A stretch of DNA of 64,000 bases from Dechloromonas denitrificans (lineage in GTDB: Bacteria; Pseudomonadota; Gammaproteobacteria; Burkholderiales; Rhodocyclaceae), in NCBI RefSeq assembly GCF_020510685.1, contig NZ_CP075185.1:4295001-4359000 (forward strand). The letters are read 5' to 3'. Below, one piece after another: positions 50,906 to 60,304 of this stretch. The translations under genes were made by a program, and so were the position numbers. The notes beneath the pieces were generated by a model. The model did not search any database. It was not told the DNA's origin and saw only the letters and a program-made list of their open reading frames with translations. Numbering within the stretch: the first letter of the stretch is position 1; every line of letters begins with the position of its first letter.

Positions 50906-51865
50906 TCAGTTCCCCGCAACGATGCTCATCACCGCCATCCGGACGGCAATGCCGAAGGTGACCTGGGGCAGGATCACGGCCTGCGCTCCGTCGGCCACCG
51001 CCGAGTGGATTTCGACACCGCGATTCATCGGCCCGGGGTGCATCACGATGGCATCCGGCTTGGCCAGCGCCAGCTTCTGCGGGGTCAGGCCGTAATGGCG
51101 GAAGTATTCGCTGGCCGAGGGCAACAGGGCCCCGGTCATCCGCTCGTTTTGCAGGCGCAGCATGATGATCACGTCGCAATCCTTGAGCCCTTCGTTCATG
51201 TCGTGGAAAACATGCACGCCCAGTTTGTCGAGATGCTTGGGCAGCAGCGTTTCCGGCCCGATGGCACGGACCTCGGGGACGCCCAGCGAGGTCAGGGCGT
51301 GAATATCGGAGCGAGCGACGCGCGAATGCAGGATATCGCCAACGATGGCCACACGCAGTTGCGTGAAATCCTTCTTGTAGTGGCGGATCGTGTACATGTC
51401 GAGCAGGCCCTGCGTCGGATGGGCGTGGCGTCCGTCGCCGGCATTGACGACATGCACGTCGTCCCGGCCGATGCGCTGCAGATGCTCGGCAATCAGGTAA
51501 GGCGCGCCGCTCGAAGCGTGGCGCACGACGAACAGGTTGGCGTGCATGGCGCACAGGTTGTCGATGGTATCGAGCAGTGTCTCGCCCTTGCTGGCCGACG
51601 ACTTGTTGATGTCGAGATTGATCACGTCGGCCGACAGGCGCTTGGCGGCGATCTCAAACGTCGTGCGGGTGCGCGTCGAATTTTCGAAGAACAGGTTGAA
51701 GATGCTCTTGCCGCGCAGCAGAGGCACCTTCTTGACCTCGCGCGCCGAGACTTCCATGAAGGAGGCGGCGGTGTCGAGTATCTGCATCAGTATCCGGGTC
51801 GGCAAGCCCTCGATCGAGAGCAGGTGGGACAGCTCGCCGTCCTTGTTCAACTGCGGGTTATGCAT
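50906..51865 (-). CDS. pyrB: aspartate carbamoyltransferase catalytic chain
   Basis: The product is 319 residues. The carbamoyl-phosphate motif [39 protein letters not shown], and [13 protein letters not shown] are the ATCase landmarks. It forms carbamoyl-aspartate in pyrimidine synthesis. ATG 51865 overlaps the pyrR stop by 8 bp and has CTGGAGG upstream. No pyrI is present, consistent with the PyrB-PyrC' class. Confidence 0.96.
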   Translation of the reverse strand: MHNPQLNKDGELSHLLSIEGLPTRILMQILDTAASFMEVSAREVKKVPLLRGKSIFNLFFENSTRTRTTFEIAAKRLSADVINLDINKSSASKGETLLDTIDNLCAMHANLFVVRHASSGAPYLIAEHLQRIGRDDVHVVNAGDGRHAHPTQGLLDMYTIRHYKKDFTQLRVAIVGDILHSRVARSDIHALTSLGVPEVRAIGPETLLPKHLDKLGVHVFHDMNEGLKDCDVIIMLRLQNERMTGALLPSASEYFRHYGLTPQKLALAKPDAIVMHPGPMNRGVEIHSAVADGAQAVILPQVTFGIAVRMAVMSIVAGN

Positions 51866-52367
51866 GTTCCAGCCTCCAGGCGAGTTGACCGTTGTCCTGT
51901 TTGCCCAGCACCAGGTTCTGACCATCCTGCAACTCGACATCCCAGACGCAGTAGGTCGCGCCAATCGGCAGCTCGCGCTCGCCGCGATCAGCCAGCACGG
52001 CCATCGCCACCGAGGCCGGACGGCCGTAGTCAAACAGTTCGTTGAGCGCGGCACGGGTCGTCCGACCGGTATAGAGCACGTCATCGACCAGGATCAGGTG
52101 GCGCCCTTCGACATCGAAGGGAATGACTGTCGGCTTGACCTGGGGATGCAGGCCTTTTTCGGCAAAGTCGTCGCGATAGAAGGAGACGTCGATCAAGCCG
52201 ATTTCTTCCGGCAGGCCGAGGAGTTCCTTCAAGCGTTCGGCGATCCAGGCGCCGCCGCTGTAAATACCGATCAGCGCCGGCTGGCGATGGAGATGCGGAC
52301 GAATCAGGTCGGCCAGTTGGCGACACTGGGCCTCGGCATCAGGCAGGGGGTTAGGCAGGGGTGACAT
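51858..52367 (-). CDS. pyrR: bifunctional pyr regulator/uracil phosphoribosyltransferase PyrR
   Basis: The product is 169 residues. The PRPP-binding loop [18 protein letters not shown] and [22 protein letters not shown] are typical of PyrR. In Gram-positives PyrR controls attenuation; in proteobacteria the role is less clear and it may act as a UPRTase. The start at 52367 overlaps the end of ruvX by 17 bp. Confidence 0.93.
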   Translation of the reverse strand: MSPLPNPLPDAEAQCRQLADLIRPHLHRQPALIGIYSGGAWIAERLKELLGLPEEIGLIDVSFYRDDFAEKGLHPQVKPTVIPFDVEGRHLILVDDVLYTGRTTRAALNELFDYGRPASVAMAVLADRGERELPIGATYCVWDVELQDGQNLVLGKQDNGQLAWRLEHA

Positions 52368-52785
52368 GGTGCGGGCTTTCGAACCAGGTTTGAAGAATGA
52401 GTTGGGCGGCGACGGCATCGAGCAGCGGCTTGGCCGATCGGCTGTTGCGGCCGGTTTCGCGCAATCGGGATTCGGCATCGACCGAGGTCAGCCGCTCGTC
52501 GGCAAAACCGATCGGCAGTTTGAAGCGGCGTTCGAGACGTTCGGCGAATTTTTGTGCCCGGCGGGTCATCTCGTGCGGAGTCCCGTCGGTGTGCGAAGGC
52601 AAACCCACCACCAATTGCACCGGCTGCCATTCGGCAACCAGCTTGCCGATGGCGGCAAAGCGGTCATCGTTCGACTCGGCATGGATCACCGTCAGCGGAT
52701 GGGCGTTGCGCAGCAGGGTTTCGCCGGTGGCAACGCCGATGCGCTTTTCACCGAAGTCAAAGGCGAGGACTGTGCCCTCAGGCAT
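52351..52785 (-). CDS. ruvX: pre-16S rRNA nuclease / Holliday-junction resolvase-like YqgF (RuvX)
   Basis: The product is 144 residues with the RNase H-like fold: [17 protein letters not shown] (catalytic Asp), [39 protein letters not shown], and the last [16 protein letters not shown]. YqgF matures the 5' end of 16S rRNA. It overlaps yqgE upstream by 8 bp and pyrR downstream, making a yqgE-ruvX-pyrR-pyrB-pyrC' operon. Confidence 0.94.
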   Translation of the reverse strand: MPEGTVLAFDFGEKRIGVATGETLLRNAHPLTVIHAESNDDRFAAIGKLVAEWQPVQLVVGLPSHTDGTPHEMTRRAQKFAERLERRFKLPIGFADERLTSVDAESRLRETGRNSRSAKPLLDAVAAQLILQTWFESPHHVTPA

Positions 52786-53338
52786 GTCCGGCAGTATCGG
52801 AAAGCTGCGAAAAGCTGATGCCGAGTTTTTGCATTGCGGCCGGCAGGCGCTCTTCCGGCGGCATGTCGAACAGGATTTCGGACTTGGCCGGCACGGTCAG
52901 CCAGGAATTTTGGGCCAGCTCATCCTCGAGCTGACCGGCCTCCCAGCCCGCGTAGCCGAGCGTGACGATGATCTCGGACGGCAGACCGGCGCTGCCGACC
53001 GAGGTCAGCACGTCACGCGAACTGGTCAGGCCGACCTCGCTATTCACCGCCAGCGTCGATTGCCATTGCCCGATCGGGCGATGCAGCACGAAGCCGCGGT
53101 CGAGTTGCACCGGGCCACCAAAATAGACCGGCAATTTGGCCAGTCCTTCGGCATCAAGCTTGATCTCGATTTTTTCCAGCAAACCGGCCAGATTCATGTC
53201 GAGCGGCCGGTTGACGATAATCCCCAGCGCGCCGTTCTCGTTGTGTTCGCAGATATAAACGAGGGCGTTGGAAAAATACGGGTCTTCCAGAGTCGGCATG
53301 GCGATCAGGAAGTTATCGGTGAGGTTGACGCTATCCAT
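52778..53338 (-). CDS. yqgE: YqgE/AlgH family protein
   Basis: The product is 186 residues: [53 protein letters not shown], and [20 protein letters not shown] are the family blocks. AlgH influences virulence-gene expression in Pseudomonas; its biochemical function is unresolved. First gene of the minus-strand pyr operon, divergent from phrB by 37 bp. Confidence 0.93.
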   Translation of the reverse strand: MDSVNLTDNFLIAMPTLEDPYFSNALVYICEHNENGALGIIVNRPLDMNLAGLLEKIEIKLDAEGLAKLPVYFGGPVQLDRGFVLHRPIGQWQSTLAVNSEVGLTSSRDVLTSVGSAGLPSEIIVTLGYAGWEAGQLEDELAQNSWLTVPAKSEILFDMPPEERLPAAMQKLGISFSQLSDTAGHA

Positions 53339-53375
53339 GCTGGAATTTTAATCGCCGGCGCGGTACAAACCAACC

Positions 53376-54788
53376 ATGAATAACGAAAAAGCCCTCGTCT
53401 GGTTCCGCCGCGACCTGCGCGACAACGACCATGCCGCCCTGAGTGCGGCACTTGCCGATGGGCAGGAGGTGTATTGCGCCTTTGTGTTCGACAGCGAAAT
53501 TCTCGATGCACTGCCTTCAAAACACGATCGCCGCGTCCATTTCATCCGCGAATCACTGCTTGAGCTCGACGCCGCACTGCGTGCCAAGGGGGGCGGACTG
53601 ATCGTTCGCCATGGCCGGGCCACCGAGGAAATTCCCGGGCTCGCCCGCCAGCTCGGCGTGACAACCGTGTTCGCCAACCGCGATTACGAGCCGGCCGCCA
53701 AACGACGCGATGCCGAGGTCGCAACCAGGCTCGCGGCATCCGGCATCGCATTTGTGCACATGAAAGACCAGGCCATCTTCGATGGTCACGAAGTACTGAC
53801 CCAGGCCGGCAAGCCGTTCTCGGTATTCACGCCTTACAAAAATGCCTGGCTGAAACGCCTGACCGCCGCCGACTGCGCCAGCTGGCCCGATCAAGGACGC
53901 TACGCCGGCAGGGAACTGGCAGGCGTCCCCCGTCTTGACGAGATCGGTTTCGAGGCGACCGACCTCCCCGAACTGGGCATCCGTCCCGGCATGTCCGGCG
54001 CCCGAGCATTGTGGGAAGAGTTCGCTGCCGGCCGCATCCAGCGCTACGGCGCGCTGCGCGATTTCCCGGCCATCAAGGGCGTCTCCTACCTCTCGGTACA
54101 TCTCCGCTTCGGCACCCTCTCGATCCGCGAACTGGTCCGCACCGCCCTGGCGAGCGGCGCCGATACCTGGCTCAGCGAACTGATCTGGCGCGACTTCTAT
54201 TTCATGATCCTCGACCACTTTCCGCACGTGGTCGGCCACGCCTTCAAGCCGGACTACGATGCCATTCAATGGGAAAGCTGGCCGGCCGGCTACGCCGCCT
54301 GGTGTCAGGGACGCACCGGCTACCCGCTGGTCGACGCCGCGATGCGCCAACTGAACCACTGCGGCTGGATGCACAACCGGCTACGCATGGTCGTCGCCTC
54401 GTTCCTGACCAAGGATCTCGGCCTCGACTGGCGGCTCGGCGAGAAATACTTTGCCGAGCAGCTCAACGACTTCGACCTGTCGGCCAACAATGGCGGCTGG
54501 CAGTGGGCATCGTCGAGTGGCTGTGACGCCCAGCCGTATTTCCGTATCTTCAACCCGGTAACCCAATCGGAGAAATTCGACCCGGAAGGCAGCTTTATCC
54601 GGCGCTACGTGCCGGAACTGGCCAAGCTTGCCAACAAATATATCCACGCGCCCTGGCAAATGGAACGCGGCGAACAGGAAGCACTGGGTGTGGTGATCGG
54701 CCGGGACTACCCGGCACCGCTCGTCGACCATGGCCGGGCCAGGGAAAAAACCCTGGCCCGTTACGCCGTGGTCAAAAAGGCTGTCTAA
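53376..54788 (+). CDS. phrB: deoxyribodipyrimidine photo-lyase
   Basis: The product is 470 residues. The antenna-binding N-terminal domain (KALVWFRRDLRDNDHAALSA) and FAD-binding C-terminal domain (WSELIWRDFY-type ELIWRDFYFMIL, GRTGYPLVDAAMRQLNHCGW, MHNRLRMVVASFLTKDL, NDFDLSANNGGWQWASSSGC) match class I CPD photolyase. The electron-path tryptophans are present (WQWA). It repairs UV dimers with blue light. Its 3' end overlaps the end of the convergent pilL by 4 bp and contains a strong hairpin (54735-54760). Confidence 0.95.
   Translation: MNNEKALVWFRRDLRDNDHAALSAALADGQEVYCAFVFDSEILDALPSKHDRRVHFIRESLLELDAALRAKGGGLIVRHGRATEEIPGLARQLGVTTVFANRDYEPAAKRRDAEVATRLAASGIAFVHMKDQAIFDGHEVLTQAGKPFSVFTPYKNAWLKRLTAADCASWPDQGRYAGRELAGVPRLDEIGFEATDLPELGIRPGMSGARALWEEFAAGRIQRYGALRDFPAIKGVSYLSVHLRFGTLSIRELVRTALASGADTWLSELIWRDFYFMILDHFPHVVGHAFKPDYDAIQWESWPAGYAAWCQGRTGYPLVDAAMRQLNHCGWMHNRLRMVVASFLTKDLGLDWRLGEKYFAEQLNDFDLSANNGGWQWASSSGCDAQPYFRIFNPVTQSEKFDPEGSFIRRYVPELAKLANKYIHAPWQMERGEQEALGVVIGRDYPAPLVDHGRAREKTLARYAVVKKAV
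54735..54760. terminator. hairpin inside the 3' end of phrB
   Basis: CGGGCCAGGG, loop AAAAAA, CCCTGGCCCG: a perfect 10-bp stem inside the phrB coding region, ~25 bp before its stop and ~25 bp past the convergent pilL stop. It could terminate pilL transcription on the minus strand (loop reads as TTTTTT there, but no trailing U-run). Confidence 0.45.
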
Positions 54789-57700
54789 ACGCCGGGCTTG
54801 ACCTTGACGAAGCTGGCGACTAGGGCGAGCAACGCGTCCTCGTCGTAAGGCTTGCCGAGGTAATGGTTGGCGCCGATTTCGAAGGCATAGTTGCGATGCT
54901 TGTCGGCGGTCCGCGAGGTGATCATGATCACCGGCAGCGACTTCAGGCGCTCGTCGGCGCGGAGGTTGCGGACGAAGTCGAAACCGTCCATGCGCGGCAT
55001 TTCGATGTCGGACAGAATCACGTCGGGCATCACGTCGAGCAATTGTTCCAGCGCATCGACGCCATCCTTGGCCAACACCACCTGATAACCTTCGCGGGCA
55101 AGCAGGCGGCTGGTGATCTTGCGCACGGTCAATGAGTCATCGACCACCATTACCGTCGGCAGCTTGGCACCGCGCGGCGCGACTGGCGCCAGCGGCGCCG
55201 GAATCGGACTCGCCCCCGCGACAGCCGGCAGGCGGCTGGCCAGAGCAACCGGATTGAGGATCAGCACGACCTGGCCATCGCCCAGTACCGTTGCCCCGGC
55301 AATGCCGACCACCCGGGCGAGTTGGGCGCCAATGTTCTTGACGACGACTTCCTGGTTGCCCTTCAGTTCATCGACCTGCACCGCGACGCGCTGGCTTCCC
55401 GAACGCAGCAGCAGCACCCAGTAGCGGCGACGGGCTTCCGGCACGGCGCTGGCATCGCCAAGCAAATTGGGCAGAAAATGGAAGGGATAGTGGTTGCCCA
55501 GCCATTCCGCTTCGCCCTTTTCGCGCAAGGCGAGGAGCGGCTTTTCCTTCATCTCCATTACCTGCTCGATCATCGTCGACGGCACGGCATAAAGCTGCGT
55601 GCCGACGCGGACCAGCAAGGTCTGCGTCACCGCCAGCGTGAGCGGCAGATAGAGGCGGAAGGTCGTGCCCTTGCCCGGCTGCGAAACAATTTCGATACGG
55701 CCGCCAACGGCCGCGACTTCGGTTTTCACGACATCCATGCCGACGCCACGCCCGGATACCTGGGTCAGCTCGGAGGCCGTCGAGAAGCCGGGCTGGAAAA
55801 TGAAATCGTACAGCGTCGCTTCATCGACGCTCTGCCCCGGCTGGAGCAGGCCCATCGCTTCGGCCCGCGAACGGATGCGCTCGAGATTGAGGCCCTTGCC
55901 GTCATCCGTCATGCTCAGGATGATTTCATTGCCTTCCTGGGTCAGGGCCAGGGTTATTTCGCCGACTTCCCCCTTGCCGGCCGCAAGGCGCTCCTCACGG
56001 GTTTCGATGCCGTGGGTGACAGCATTGCGCAGCATGTGTTCGATCGGCGCCAGCATCTTGTCGAGAACCGAACGGTCGACTTCGACCTGCCCGCCGAGGA
56101 CGTCGAGATTGGCCCGTTTGCCGACATCCTTGGCGGTCTGCCGGACGATGCGGTAAAGACGCTCGGCCTGGCTGGCAAACGGAATCATCCGCACGCCCAT
56201 CAGTTCCTGCTGCAAGCCACGGTTCAGGCGCGACTGGGCGAGAATCGCCGCATTGGCATCATCGAGATTCTTCAACAGGTTTTGCTGGACTGTCGCCACG
56301 TCGTTGACCGACTCGGCCATGAAGCGGGTGAGTTCCTGGAACCGGGTAAAGCGGTCGAGTTCGAGCGGATCGAATTCGGCCTCGCCATCGGGCGACTGGG
56401 CAACGCGCGCCTGAATCTGGCCTTCGGCCTGGATTTCGATTTCGCGCAACTGGCGACGCAGCCGAATGACGTTTTCCGTCAAATCGAGCAGCGAAGTCTT
56501 CAGGCTGCGCATTTCGCCCTCGATCCGGGTGCGCGCAATCGACAGCTCGCCGGCTTCGTTGACCAGCCGGTCGATCAGGTCGGCACGAACGCGCAGCGTT
56601 GCCCGCTGACCACCCGCTTCGCCTTCCGGTTCGCTCTCCGCCACGACAGGCACGGCCACCGGCACGGTTACCGCCGTTACGCCATCCGTATCGACCGCCG
56701 TGGCAATCTCTTCGGCAACCTCCTCGGCCTGCGGTCCGGCGCGCAGTCGCTCGACCGCCTGGGCCAGCGTATCGCAACCGCTCTCAAGCTCGTCGATAAA
56801 GGCATCGGTTGCCGGTCCGGCCCGCATCGCCTGGTCAACCCGCGATTCGAGCAGGTGAGTCACTTCGCCGAGGTTCATCGCCCCGGCCATCCGGGCATTT
56901 CCCTTGAAGGTATGCAACAGCCGGGCAATCGCATGAGGTGCCGCGTCCCCGGCCGGTTCGGCGCGCCAGGCGCGGGACTGGGCCGTCAGGTCACGGAGCT
57001 GATCGGCAGCCTCTTCGAGGAAGATCGGCAGCAATTGCTCGTCGAGCTCATCGGTGAGTTGCGGCAAGGGCGGCGGTGATACTGTGGGCAGCGGCTCGGC
57101 AGGGGCAGCGGCGGGCTCGGGCTGCTCTGGCTGCTCGACAATTTCATCGCCGAGCGATTCGACCACCGGCTCGGCGACGAGCGGCGCATGAAATACGTCT
57201 TCAAGAGCGACGATCAACTGCGGCTGCTCGGTCGGCTCCTGCTGACTGGCCAGCCCGGCAAACATGCTTTCCAGCGTGATAATCGCCTGGCGGACGGTCT
57301 CCAGGCCTTCGATACTATCCGGGTGCGCCGAACCATCACGGCGGAGCAGCGCATGTTCCAGGGCGATCGCCAGATGATTGAGCGGCATCAAGCCGACCGT
57401 CGCGGCGATGCCACCCAGCGTGTGGGCCGCGCGGGTCATCTCGAAAGTCGTCGGGCCGCCCGGGTTGGCGTCGAGCATGGCGTAGCTATCGACCAAGGTC
57501 TGCAAATGGCCGCGCGCTTCTTCGCAAAAAATATCGTAAAGCGTTGGCGAGGCGGTCACCGTCGGCGGCAGTTGTTCAACCTCCGGCGTCGGCTCCGGCA
57601 ATTGCTCTGGTTCGTCCGGCACCAGCAGATCTTCCAGCGCTTCGCTGGTCGCCCGCAAGTGCGTCTTGTCGGCGAGCGGGGTCACCGCAATGCCTTCCGG

Positions 57701-60286
57701 ATACTCCGGCAAGACGTCCTCGAGCATCGGCAGGTCGAGCACGATGGACGGCGCCTCGTCGGCCGACTCGGGAACCGGCAACTCGATCATCTCGCCGACC
57801 GGCGAGGTTTCTTCTGGTGGTGCTTCGAGTACCGGCGCGACGACGGGCAGCGCAGCCGGCACATCAGGCGGCGCTTCAACACCCCGCAAGCGGGCGGCCA
57901 GGGCAACCAGTGCGTGGGTATCAGGCGCCAGCCCGTCACCGGATTCAAGATGCTCGACCCAGACCGAGAACAGCGTGTGCGCATCATCGATCATGCGCAT
58001 CAGCTCGGGCGTCACCGATTGATCCTGGCGCAGCCAGAGATTCAGGGTTTGTTCCAGCTCCCAGGCCGTCTCGCCCAGATCGTTCAGGCCGACCATGCGG
58101 CCGCTGCCTTTCAGCGTATGGGCAGAGCGCCGGATATTGGTCAGCGCATCGACATTGTGCGGATCGTCGGCGAGCAGCGCCCCCATCTCGGCCATGCTGG
58201 CCAGCACCTCACCAGCCTCTTCAAGGAAGATGGCGAGCAGTTCGGCATCGATTTCCTCGTGGCTGGACTCGGCCAGTTGCAGCGTTTGCACGGATGGCTG
58301 CGGCGCTGCGGAGATTTGCGGCTTAAGTCCGGACAGTGCGGCATCAACCGCAGCATCGGCAACCCCGCCGGAAGCCAGCGCTTCGAGCGCCGCCTTGGCC
58401 GTTTCGCCGAGTTCGTGGTTGGCCACCAGATCGGCATCCTGCTGGATCGATTGCAGGTTGTGCTTGAGTTCATCCTGCAGGCGGCTGTCTTGCGGCGTTT
58501 CCTTGAGCGCTTCGACCAGGGCGTGGGTATCGCGCGCCTGCTGGGCGAGCTGAGCCTCGACCGTCGGCGCGGGCGGCGCTTCCGTTTCGTTCTCTTCGCT
58601 GGCTGTCTTTTCGCCCTTCATCCGCCGGACAAAAGCCTCGAAATCGGTCTCGCCATGCTGCAGCGCGTCAACGAAGAAGCCAAGCATCGACAGCTGGTTG
58701 GCCACCGTTTCGAAATCGCTACCGTCCGGCTGGTATTCCGGCTGAGCAAATTGCCGGACGCGGGCACTGCATTCATTGAGGCTGTTGACCGCACCAAAGT
58801 GGCCAAGCATGGCCAGCGCCCCGCCGATTTGCTTGAGCGGGCCGTCGAGCAGCGCGAGATCATGGCCTTTGGCCGGATCGCGGAAGAAGGCATCGAGCGC
58901 CTGCTCGATCTGCGCCAGATTGTTCTGGATTTCGCGTCCGACCTGACCGATCAACAGCTTTTCCTGAGCCCGCCGGGTCATTTCATCGAGCAACGGAATG
59001 GCCTCGTCAGCCGCCGCCGGTTTCCCGGCAATGCAGGCGTACAGGCGGGCAATCATCAGGTCGACCTGCTGGGCAAAGTCGGTACCGAGGCGCTTGAACC
59101 CTTCCTGAGCGTTCTGCAACAGCAGGATCGTCGTGGCGACTTCCATCGCCACCATGTCGTTATAGCGCGTAGTGTCTTCAGCCAGCCAGCTGGCGACGGC
59201 ACCCAGACCCTGACCGAGCCGCTTGAGATCGGTCTGGCCGATTTCCTCGGTGACCTGGGCGCAGTTGCGGGCATTATCGGCAAAACCATTCAGGCTGCCG
59301 GCGTTACCGGTACAGAACTTGTTCCACAACTCTTCGGTGGCGACCAGCACCTCGCGCAACTTGCGCAAGGCCGTCTCCTGCGGTTGCGGCGCGTGCGCCA
59401 CGGCTTCCGGCATCAGCGCCGGCAAGGCAAAAGTAGACTGGACCTCGGCGATCAACGGCGCCAGATCGGCGGGCGCTTGCGCAATATAGTAAAGCGCCTC
59501 GCGCATCACCCGTTCGGCGACATTGCTCGAACCATTGAGCAAGCGGCGAATCTGGGCATCGATCCGCGAACACAGATAGCGGACAGCGCTATCCTTGCCC
59601 AGAACCGGATCAGCCAGGGCGTCGAGAAAGGCCAGCGCGACCCACCAGAAGGCGCGCGCCCCCTGCGTATCCTGGAGCGACTCGATCCCAGCCAGGGCAT
59701 CGCGCATCATCTGCCGGCCATGCTCGCTTTCCGCCGGATTTGTCAGCAAGCGGAGCAAACCCTTCTGGTAGTCCATGCGTGCCGTCTTGAGCGTCTGCTT
59801 CATCTGCTCGGGCGTCAGTAGCGGTGGCGCTGCCCGGCGGGGCGGACGCAGTGACAGGTCGGGATAAAACAGATCGGCCGCATGGCTGAGCGGCATGCCG
59901 CGCGCCGCAGCCAGCGCCTGATAGACCGGCAGCAAGCGCAAAGGCTGATTTGGCTCACCGACCATCAGGTCGTCGAGATACTGGCGCATCGCCGCCAATG
60001 CCTGACGCAGGGCAGCAATTCCCGAGGCATCGGGGACCAGACGCCCCTCCTCGAACATCGCCAGAAGTGCTTCAAGCGACTCGGCGACCTGGGTGACGCC
60101 ATCCAGCCCGACAATCGAGAGCGCGCCATAAACCTGGTGCACATGGGTGCGGCAAAACTTGAGCTGGGTGACGTCACCGCTCGCTTCAAACTGGCCAAGC
60201 ACCTCCTCGGCCCGCTGGAGCGCCAGATCGATTTCACCCTTGACCCAGGTGAGCGGGCCCAAATCAAATTCCGTTGCCGCGTTCAT
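54785..60286 (-). CDS. pilL: giant hybrid chemotaxis kinase PilL/ChpA
   Basis: The product is 1833 residues. Several Hpt-type modules are recognisable by their histidine helices: RTHVHQVYGALSIVGLD, RRSAHTLKGSGRMVGLND, TRAAHTLGGIAATVGLM, and ARLLHTFKGNARMAGAMN. Then come the CheA dimerisation and ATPase domains (LAPIEHMLRNAVTHGIETRE, MTDDGKGLNLERI, VSGRGVGMDVVKTEVAAVGG), a CheW domain (YAVPSTMIEQVMEM, LPNLLGD), and a C-terminal receiver (VMVVDDSLTVRKI, phospho-acceptor about Asp1760 in LSDIEMPRMDGF). It controls pilus-based motility and cAMP through PilG and PilH. In size and module order it is the usual ChpA. Last gene of the Pil-Chp operon. Confidence 0.94.
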   Translation of the reverse strand: MNAATEFDLGPLTWVKGEIDLALQRAEEVLGQFEASGDVTQLKFCRTHVHQVYGALSIVGLDGVTQVAESLEALLAMFEEGRLVPDASGIAALRQALAAMRQYLDDLMVGEPNQPLRLLPVYQALAAARGMPLSHAADLFYPDLSLRPPRRAAPPLLTPEQMKQTLKTARMDYQKGLLRLLTNPAESEHGRQMMRDALAGIESLQDTQGARAFWWVALAFLDALADPVLGKDSAVRYLCSRIDAQIRRLLNGSSNVAERVMREALYYIAQAPADLAPLIAEVQSTFALPALMPEAVAHAPQPQETALRKLREVLVATEELWNKFCTGNAGSLNGFADNARNCAQVTEEIGQTDLKRLGQGLGAVASWLAEDTTRYNDMVAMEVATTILLLQNAQEGFKRLGTDFAQQVDLMIARLYACIAGKPAAADEAIPLLDEMTRRAQEKLLIGQVGREIQNNLAQIEQALDAFFRDPAKGHDLALLDGPLKQIGGALAMLGHFGAVNSLNECSARVRQFAQPEYQPDGSDFETVANQLSMLGFFVDALQHGETDFEAFVRRMKGEKTASEENETEAPPAPTVEAQLAQQARDTHALVEALKETPQDSRLQDELKHNLQSIQQDADLVANHELGETAKAALEALASGGVADAAVDAALSGLKPQISAAPQPSVQTLQLAESSHEEIDAELLAIFLEEAGEVLASMAEMGALLADDPHNVDALTNIRRSAHTLKGSGRMVGLNDLGETAWELEQTLNLWLRQDQSVTPELMRMIDDAHTLFSVWVEHLESGDGLAPDTHALVALAARLRGVEAPPDVPAALPVVAPVLEAPPEETSPVGEMIELPVPESADEAPSIVLDLPMLEDVLPEYPEGIAVTPLADKTHLRATSEALEDLLVPDEPEQLPEPTPEVEQLPPTVTASPTLYDIFCEEARGHLQTLVDSYAMLDANPGGPTTFEMTRAAHTLGGIAATVGLMPLNHLAIALEHALLRRDGSAHPDSIEGLETVRQAIITLESMFAGLASQQEPTEQPQLIVALEDVFHAPLVAEPVVESLGDEIVEQPEQPEPAAAPAEPLPTVSPPPLPQLTDELDEQLLPIFLEEAADQLRDLTAQSRAWRAEPAGDAAPHAIARLLHTFKGNARMAGAMNLGEVTHLLESRVDQAMRAGPATDAFIDELESGCDTLAQAVERLRAGPQAEEVAEEIATAVDTDGVTAVTVPVAVPVVAESEPEGEAGGQRATLRVRADLIDRLVNEAGELSIARTRIEGEMRSLKTSLLDLTENVIRLRRQLREIEIQAEGQIQARVAQSPDGEAEFDPLELDRFTRFQELTRFMAESVNDVATVQQNLLKNLDDANAAILAQSRLNRGLQQELMGVRMIPFASQAERLYRIVRQTAKDVGKRANLDVLGGQVEVDRSVLDKMLAPIEHMLRNAVTHGIETREERLAAGKGEVGEITLALTQEGNEIILSMTDDGKGLNLERIRSRAEAMGLLQPGQSVDEATLYDFIFQPGFSTASELTQVSGRGVGMDVVKTEVAAVGGRIEIVSQPGKGTTFRLYLPLTLAVTQTLLVRVGTQLYAVPSTMIEQVMEMKEKPLLALREKGEAEWLGNHYPFHFLPNLLGDASAVPEARRRYWVLLLRSGSQRVAVQVDELKGNQEVVVKNIGAQLARVVGIAGATVLGDGQVVLILNPVALASRLPAVAGASPIPAPLAPVAPRGAKLPTVMVVDDSLTVRKITSRLLAREGYQVVLAKDGVDALEQLLDVMPDVILSDIEMPRMDGFDFVRNLRADERLKSLPVIMITSRTADKHRNYAFEIGANHYLGKPYDEDALLALVASFVKVKPGV

Positions 60287-60304
60287 GGTCTCTCGCTATG
60301 CCTA

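Noticed and set aside
57188..59821. An 877-residue plus-strand frame
   Set aside because: It is antisense to the PilL coding region, with no family features.
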